Below are positions 59,313-64,000 of a stretch of 64,000 nucleotides of DNA, one piece after another (the stretch's first letter is position 1; every line of letters starts with the position of its first letter). Location: the NCBI GenBank assembly GCA_030681515.1, contig JAUXSE010000020.1, positions 1 to 64,000 on the forward strand, given 5' to 3'. The stretch is from Geothrix sp. Its GTDB lineage: Bacteria > Acidobacteriota > Holophagae > Holophagales > Holophagaceae. The translations under genes and the position numbers were made by a program. The notes beneath the pieces were generated by a model that did no database searches, was not told the DNA's origin, and saw only the letters and a list, made by a program, of their open reading frames with translations.

Positions 59313-60017
59313 ATGCCCCGCCCTTCCCCCACCTCCTGGGCGCTTCCGCCCGACGTGCCGTGGCCGCGGTTCCTGCGGCTGCTGCGGCATCCGGATCCGC
59401 CGCGGGGATGGCTCGAATCCGCCGCGGAACTGCCGGAGCTGAAGAAGCGGCCCCTGCTGCTGCGCTGGATCGCCCAGCACCCCAAGGCCTCGGCCCATCT
59501 CCGGTCCCGCCTCATGGCCCGCCTGCCCTGGCGGGGCCTGGCGGCGGTGGCGGCGGACCCGGCGGCCCATCCCCAGGCCCGGCAACAGGCCACGGAAAAA
59601 CTGCAGCAGCTCTGGCCGATCCTGACCACTGGCGAACGGCGCAGCCTGGCCCTCCATGCGCCGCGTCCGCTCTGGGCGCTGGTCTGGCGCACCCCCGCGA
59701 TCAGCGTGCTGGCGGCCTTTCTCCAGCATCCGAAGCTCGGGCTGGAAGCCTTGACTGCCCTCATCCAGCCGCCGCTCCGCCCCCCGCAGGCCGAGGCCCT
59801 GGCGGCCTCGCGCTGGCGCGAATGCGGGCCCGTGGCGGAGCAGGTGCTCCAGGCCCTCGACCGCAGCCTTGCCCTGCCCGATTCCGGCCTCGCCCTGGGC
59901 CACGCCGCGCCCTGGATCAAGGCTCTGGACGAAGACACCCGCCTCCTCGCCGCCAGCCGCATCGTCACACCCACACTGCGGCGGATGGTGCATCCGCGGC
60001 GGTTGGACACGGACTGA
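59313..60017 (+). CDS. Hypothetical alpha-helical protein (HEAT-like)
   Basis: 234-residue protein, Arg/Leu/Ala/Pro rich, no signal peptide. Pairs of amphipathic helices recur (WIAQHPKASAHLRSRLMARLPW; VAADPAAHPQARQQATEKLQQLWPIL; LTALIQPPLRPPQAEALAASRW), like degenerate HEAT/ARM repeats. I do not recognise it. Start ATG 59313 lies directly after the heptamer array; earlier in-frame codons come from the array itself and are discounted. Ends at 60017. Confidence 0.65.
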   Translation: MPRPSPTSWALPPDVPWPRFLRLLRHPDPPRGWLESAAELPELKKRPLLLRWIAQHPKASAHLRSRLMARLPWRGLAAVAADPAAHPQARQQATEKLQQLWPILTTGERRSLALHAPRPLWALVWRTPAISVLAAFLQHPKLGLEALTALIQPPLRPPQAEALAASRWRECGPVAEQVLQALDRSLALPDSGLALGHAAPWIKALDEDTRLLAASRIVTPTLRRMVHPRRLDTD

Positions 60018-60106
60018 CGGCCCGCCTCGGCTACGCTGAAATCCATAACCCCCAAACTTCGCTTTGTCGCAAAGTGGCCCAAACCTGGGTCAAATATTGC
60101 GAAAAT

Positions 60107-60135
60107 TTGGCGAAAACGAATTAAAAACTTATACT
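60107..60135 (+). promoter_or_regulatory. Predicted promoter of the DUF5131-TcmP operon
   Basis: TTGGCG (60107-60112), 17 bases, TATACT (60130-60135), within an AT-rich 165-base gap. Transcription would start near 60142, about 40 bases before the ATG at 60184. Confidence 0.6.
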
Positions 60136-60183
60136 TCCCCATAGCTCGATTGCAGGGTTCAAAACCAAGTCCGGGAGAAAAAA

Positions 60184-60927
60184 ATGAGCGACCACAGCGC
60201 CATCGAGTGGACAGACGCCACCTGGAATCCCGTGCGCGGGTGCTCGAAAATCAGCCCAGGCTGTGCCCATTGCTATGCCGAACTGTTTGCCGAGCGGTGG
60301 CGGGGGATTCCCGGGCATCCCTACGAGCAAGGGTTCGACCTCCGCCTTGTCCCCGGAAAACTCAAGGAGCCGCTTGGCTGGAAGAGGCCCCGCCGCGTGT
60401 TCGTGAATTCCATGAGCGACCTCTTCCAGGACGGAGTTCCCGTCGACTTCATCAAGACCGTCTTCAAGACCATGCGAGAGGCCGACTGGCACACCTACCA
60501 GATTCTTACAAAACGCCACGAGCGCATGAAGATCGTCGTCAACACGCATCTTTCTTGGGCCGAGAGCCATGAACACATCTGGCTGGGGGTCAGTGTGGAG
60601 GATCGAAAGCACGGCCTTCCGCGCATCAATTCCCTGAGGGACACCAAGGCGAGTCTCCGCTTCCTATCCATTGAACCATTGCTGGAGGATCTTGGGAGTA
60701 TCGACCTTTCTGGCATCGACTGGGTCATCGTCGGAGGGGAAAGCGGGCCAGGCGCCAGGGTGATGGAACCCGCGTGGGTTATGTCGATCAAGGATCAATG
60801 CCAGGCCAATGGGGTTCCGTTCTTCTTCAAGCAATGGGGCGGCGTTCAAAAGAAGTCCGCCGGCCGACTGCTTCAGGGCCGGACCTTCGATGAGTTTCCG
60901 GCGGGCCGATTGGAGGTCGCGCTGTGA
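60184..60927 (+). CDS. DUF5131 (phage Gp37/Gp68) three-Cys-motif protein
   Basis: 247-residue protein. N-terminal C-x6-C-x2-C (RGCSKISPGCAHCYAE, residues about 19-34) is the radical-SAM-like cysteine motif of the DUF5131/Gp37-Gp68 family; a TIM-barrel-like body follows (RRVFVNSMSDLFQDGVP; ADWHTYQILTKRHERM; HIWLGVSVEDRKHG; DWVIVGGESGPGARVM). The name comes from phage-encoded relatives; no function is established. Its stop overlaps TcmP by four bases. The pair is less GC-rich than neighbours and has its own promoter, so it was probably acquired. Confidence 0.9.
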   Translation: MSDHSAIEWTDATWNPVRGCSKISPGCAHCYAELFAERWRGIPGHPYEQGFDLRLVPGKLKEPLGWKRPRRVFVNSMSDLFQDGVPVDFIKTVFKTMREADWHTYQILTKRHERMKIVVNTHLSWAESHEHIWLGVSVEDRKHGLPRINSLRDTKASLRFLSIEPLLEDLGSIDLSGIDWVIVGGESGPGARVMEPAWVMSIKDQCQANGVPFFFKQWGGVQKKSAGRLLQGRTFDEFPAGRLEVAL

Positions 60928-61811
60928 CCATCGAAGGGAGAGGTGGATACAAACCGACCTATATCGCAAAGTCCGAGCGGGTGCCACGCGAAAATGGCCT
61001 TTATGCCAAAACGAAGATCGAGGCCTTCCTTCGGTATTGCAAGGCTGCTGAAAAGGTCTTCAAGGGACAAAAGACGATTGGAAAGATCCAGCACATCGTG
61101 CATTTCGAGCCCTTCTGTGGCCCTGGCTGGAACCAGACCAAAGATGGTGCCAGCCGTTTCCCGGGCACGCCGCTCAGGGCCGTGCAGGAACTGAAACACT
61201 ACGATACTTTCATATTCAACGACTACGACCAAAGCATCATGGATTGCCTGTATAGCGAACTCATAGACCTCGGGCTCGAAGGCAATCCTGACGTGCAAGT
61301 TCTCCTGACGGTTCAAGACGCAAATCGGATCGTCCAGAACATTGAGTCGTTCCTGCCTCGACGAACTGGAAAAGCGTTTCCGTTCTTGGGTACCGCGATA
61401 GTCGACCCAGAGGATCTCCGGTTCTCGTGGGAATCCACCGAAATCCTGGCCAAGAAACGGCTCGATCTGCTGGAAATGGTCCCGACCAACATCGACCTCG
61501 CCAGGAACATCAAGAATCCGGGCGCCCAGAACTATGTCGGCAACTGGCTCGGTGATACCCCAGTGTCTGATGACCTTTCAGAGGTGCTGGGTCAATACGA
61601 GGAGAAATTGCGGAAGATCTACACCTGGGTGCATGGAGTAAGCACAAGCCCGCTTCCAGAAAGCCACTACATCTGGATCCCGAACCGATACCACCTTATT
61701 TCCGCCTCGCATTGTCCGAATGATGTCGCATCAAAAATATGGACCGGCGAGGTGCTCAGAACGATCAAAAGCACAAGAGGGACACCCCTGTTTGAAGGGC
61801 TTGACGACTAG
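60924..61811 (+). CDS. tcmP: Three-Cys-motif partner protein TcmP
   Basis: 295-residue protein of the TcmP family, defined by its repeated adjacency to three-Cys-motif proteins such as DUF5131. EPFCGPGWNQT (residues about 61-71) looks like methyltransferase motif I. FPGTPLRAVQEL and DTFIFNDYDQSIMD continue a Rossmann-like order, and AIVDPEDLRFSW stands where motif IV (DPxY-like) would be. SAM binding and methyl transfer are therefore plausible but unproven. GTG start overlaps the DUF5131 stop (GTGA); 4-base coupling suggests a complex. Confidence 0.88.
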   Translation: MTIEGRGGYKPTYIAKSERVPRENGLYAKTKIEAFLRYCKAAEKVFKGQKTIGKIQHIVHFEPFCGPGWNQTKDGASRFPGTPLRAVQELKHYDTFIFNDYDQSIMDCLYSELIDLGLEGNPDVQVLLTVQDANRIVQNIESFLPRRTGKAFPFLGTAIVDPEDLRFSWESTEILAKKRLDLLEMVPTNIDLARNIKNPGAQNYVGNWLGDTPVSDDLSEVLGQYEEKLRKIYTWVHGVSTSPLPESHYIWIPNRYHLISASHCPNDVASKIWTGEVLRTIKSTRGTPLFEGLDD

Positions 61812-61847
61812 GCGGCAATCTCGCCAGGGGTCTGCCTTCATAGGTTT

Positions 61848-62525
61848 CTAGGCCCGCTTCAGCACCTCTGCCACGCAGCGCTCGATGCCCACGAACACAT
61901 CGCTCAGCCGCGCATCGTCGAACATGTAGGCGGGGGTGGTGATGAGTTGGTGGGCCTCATCCACGACGATCTCGCGGGCGCTGGGAGTGTCCTTGTGATG
62001 CTGGCCCAGTTGGGTCACGGCGGCGGCGACCCCGGGGTCGTTGCCCAGGGTCAGCGTAGCGGATTCCTTGCCCGCCAGCGTCAGGGCCACCAGGGCCGGC
62101 GCGATGCAGATGGCGCCCACGGGTTTCTTCGCGTCGAAGAAGCCGCGCACGAAGGCGGCCACATCGGGCCGCACCTCGGCGTCGGCGCCCTTGAAGGCGA
62201 AGGAACAGTGGTTCTTGGCCACGCCGTAGCCGCCGGGCATGACCAGGGCGTCGTAGTCCTCCACGCGGGCCTGCGCCAGGTCCAGGCACTGGCCCACGCG
62301 GGCGATGCGGCTGGATTCCTCCAGGATGTTGCGGACGGCGCCAGGCACGGGCTGGCCCGTGGCGTGGTTGATGACGTGATACTGATCGGCGTTGGGTGCG
62401 ATGCACTGGAAGGCCGCGCCGTGCTGGTCCAGGGCCAGCAGCGCGAGCACCGCCTCCCGTACCTCCGCGCCATCCAGATGGCCGCAACCCGCCAGCAGCA
62501 CCGCGACCTTGGGCGTCTTCGCCAT
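61848..62525 (-). CDS. elbB: Isoprenoid biosynthesis glyoxalase ElbB (DJ-1/PfpI-like)
   Basis: 225-residue GATase1/DJ-1-fold protein. Family start KVAVLLAGCGHLDGAEVREA (about 6-25) and LVMPGGYGVAKNHCSFAFKG (about 94-113). The nucleophilic Cys is in GAICIAPALVALTLAG (about 138-153). ElbB relatives have glyoxalase (methylglyoxal) activity and are linked to isoprenoid synthesis in Escherichia coli. ATG 62525 with GGAGG upstream was chosen over the extended frame. Confidence 0.92.
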   Translation of the reverse strand: MAKTPKVAVLLAGCGHLDGAEVREAVLALLALDQHGAAFQCIAPNADQYHVINHATGQPVPGAVRNILEESSRIARVGQCLDLAQARVEDYDALVMPGGYGVAKNHCSFAFKGADAEVRPDVAAFVRGFFDAKKPVGAICIAPALVALTLAGKESATLTLGNDPGVAAAVTQLGQHHKDTPSAREIVVDEAHQLITTPAYMFDDARLSDVFVGIERCVAEVLKRA

Positions 62526-62595
62526 GGGAGCCTCCTGAGGAACGGCTCGATTATCCACCGAATGGGAAGGCCCGGCATTCGTCTACCCTGGTCCT

Positions 62596-63753
62596 ATGCG
62601 CCTCTCCGCCCGCCTGCCGCACAGCTTCGAGCCCAACGCACTGTCGGCGGCGCTGGCGCGGCTGCGGGCGGAAGGGCGGGAGATCCTGGATCTCACGGTG
62701 TCGAACCCCACCCGGTGCGGATTCGACTACCCGGAGGCGGATATCCGCGCGGCGCTGTCCGTGCCGGCGGTGCTGGACTACGACCCCGACCCGCTGGGGT
62801 CCCGGACCGCCCGCGAAGCCATCGCCACCCACCATGGCCATGGCCTCCGGGCGGAGGATCTGCTGCTCACGGCGTCCACCAGCGAGGGCTACGGCCTGCT
62901 GTTCAAGCTGCTGGGCGACCCCGGGGACGAAGTGCTGGTGCCGAGCCCGGGCTACCCGCTGTTCGATTGGCTGGCACGGCTCGAAGGCCTGCACGCCCGC
63001 GCCGTCCCCTCCTACTTCCACGAGCGCTGGCACCTGGACCTCGGCGCCCTCGAAGCGGCGGTCTCGCCCCGGACCCGGGCCATCGTCGTCGTGAACCCGA
63101 ACAACCCGACCGGACATTTCCTGTCGAAAACCGAGTGGCATGGGCTCACCGCCCTCTGCGCCCGGCATGACCTTGCCCTTCTGGTGGATGAGGTCTTCGC
63201 GGACTACGCCCTGGAGCCCCCTTCCGACCGCCTGGAGACGGCCCTGGCCGATCCTGATCCGCCCTGCCCCGTCTTCCTCCTGTCGGGCCTCAGCAAGGTG
63301 GCGGCCCTGCCGCAACTCAAGCTGGGCTGGATCGCGGTGCGCGGCCCCGGCGCGGGGAACCACCGGTCGGCCCTGGCCTTCCTGGCGGATCAGTACCTGT
63401 CCGTCTCCTCGCCCGTGCAGGCCGCGGCATCCACCCTGCTGGCGCTGGCACCCGGCATCCGGAACCAGGTGCGGAAACGCCTCCGGGCCAACCTCGCGGC
63501 CCTGGATGCGGCGGTGGCGGCCCATCCCCACCTCACCCGGTTGTCCGTGGAAGGCGGCTGGTCGGTCCTGCTGCGCCGCCCGGCCGTGGATGCCGACGAC
63601 GCCTGCGCCCTGCGCTTGCTGGAGTCCACCGCGACCCTCGTCCACCCCGGTTCCTTTTTCGATCTCCAGGGGGACGGCCATCTGGTCCTCAGTCTGCTGG
63701 TCCCGGAAACGCCATTCCGCCATGGGATGGGCCGCATCTTCCCCTTGATCTGA
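62596..63753 (+). CDS. Pyridoxal-phosphate aminotransferase, class I/II
   Basis: 385-residue fold-type I aminotransferase. Motifs: LDLTVSNPTRCGFDYP, GYPLFDWLARLEGLHA, VVVNPNNPTGHFLSKTEW (about 158-175), LLVDEVFADY (about 193-202) and the PLP Lys in LLSGLSKVAALPQLKLGWIAV (about 231-251). Length and order match aspartate/alanine/tyrosine-type aminotransferases. The amino-donor specificity is unknown. Confidence 0.9.
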   Translation: MRLSARLPHSFEPNALSAALARLRAEGREILDLTVSNPTRCGFDYPEADIRAALSVPAVLDYDPDPLGSRTAREAIATHHGHGLRAEDLLLTASTSEGYGLLFKLLGDPGDEVLVPSPGYPLFDWLARLEGLHARAVPSYFHERWHLDLGALEAAVSPRTRAIVVVNPNNPTGHFLSKTEWHGLTALCARHDLALLVDEVFADYALEPPSDRLETALADPDPPCPVFLLSGLSKVAALPQLKLGWIAVRGPGAGNHRSALAFLADQYLSVSSPVQAAASTLLALAPGIRNQVRKRLRANLAALDAAVAAHPHLTRLSVEGGWSVLLRRPAVDADDACALRLLESTATLVHPGSFFDLQGDGHLVLSLLVPETPFRHGMGRIFPLI

Positions 63754-63772
63754 CGCATACTCACCGGATCCC

Positions 63773-64000
63773 ATGAGCCCCCTCGCCTCCTGCCCCAGCT
63801 GTGGTGCCGCCCTGAGCTTCCGGCCCGGGACGATGGTGGCCGTCTGCGGGTACTGCAAGGCCCTGGCGGCCCGGAAGGACCGGGATCCCGAGCTGCTTGG
63901 CAAGGTGGCCGATCTGGTGGATACGGGCTCACCCCTGGGGCTGGGCGCCTCGGGAACCTACACGGGCCGGGCGTTCACGCTGGCGGGCCGGGTCCAGCTG
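63773..64000 (+). CDS. Zinc-ribbon/DUF4178 protein, N-terminal part (runs off window)
   Basis: Opens at ATG 63773 and continues to the right edge without a stop (76 codons). MSPLASCPSCGAALSFRPG and VAVCGYCKALAARK give two CxxC knuckles of a zinc ribbon; GLGASGTYTGRAFTLAGRVQL is the beginning of a DUF4178 beta domain. Such proteins often lie near membrane or stress genes; function unknown. The gene is truncated by the window end. Confidence 0.7.
   Translation, partial: MSPLASCPSCGAALSFRPGTMVAVCGYCKALAARKDRDPELLGKVADLVDTGSPLGLGASGTYTGRAFTLAGRVQL

Overview
The window is high-GC chromosomal DNA from a bacterium with a Gram-negative envelope: Pal, TolB and CpoB, lipoproteins, several TonB- and periplasm-type secreted proteins, SecG, and flagellar FliL/FliN. 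Gene content (DUF4388 protein, fused 2-oxoacid:ferredoxin oxidoreductase, YvcK, an HU-type protein) and codon use fit an Acidobacteriota of the Holophaga/Geothrix type. This is an inference from gene content, not from a marker gene. About 60 protein genes and one tRNA-Leu(GAG) are supported. The ends cut a secreted protein (left) and a DUF4178 protein (right).

Layout. 0-16.5 kb: a solute-binding-like protein, threonine aldolase, a regulator/membrane-protein pair, UppP, an ABC-2 exporter, YvcK, a DUF4388 protein, TruA, HU, FliL/FliN, a ThiD-like kinase coupled to an unknown gene, and a CDF metal exporter. 16.5-21 kb: dusB and rho, with a reverse transcriptase gene wedged between them and a hairpin on each side. 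21-33 kb: SixA, a hydrolase, a thioesterase, a DEAD-box helicase, PBP1A, NAD kinase, the oxoacid:ferredoxin oxidoreductase operon and TerC. 33-38 kb: a 244-bp structured mobile element, truB, a DprA-like plus RecQ-phosphoribosyltransferase pair, and rbfA. 38-52 kb: pgk-tpiA, a secreted pair behind a homopolymer-containing promoter, DAHP synthase, secG, tRNA-Leu, mutY, a sugar kinase, cpoB-pal-tolB, nudix and rnhB. 52-64 kb: a large secreted trypsin-like protein, a second copy of the structured element, GT2-M61-TetR, an EamA transporter, a DUF2520 protein, a DUF5131-TcmP pair, ElbB and an aminotransferase.

Housekeeping operons dominate, but three lower-GC cassettes look acquired and each could be a defence or mobile-DNA module: the reverse transcriptase (18.2-19.7 kb), DprA/RecQ-PRTase (34.2-37.6 kb, splitting the widely conserved rbfA-truB neighbourhood), and DUF5131/TcmP (60.2-61.8 kb).

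The most novel signal is non-coding. Two copies (33013-33256 plus; 54062-54265 minus) of an element about 200-245 bp long are bounded by CTAG, end in long-loop hairpins, and share internal motifs, while the stems differ in sequence yet still pair. At both sites the empty target can be reconstructed as a single CTAG. The window also holds GGCTYCA heptamer arrays, ACACAGAGGACACAG-type and CACCAAGACACCAAG-type hairpin repeats, and a C9/T7 tract between the -35 and -10 of a small secreted-protein gene that suggests phase variation.
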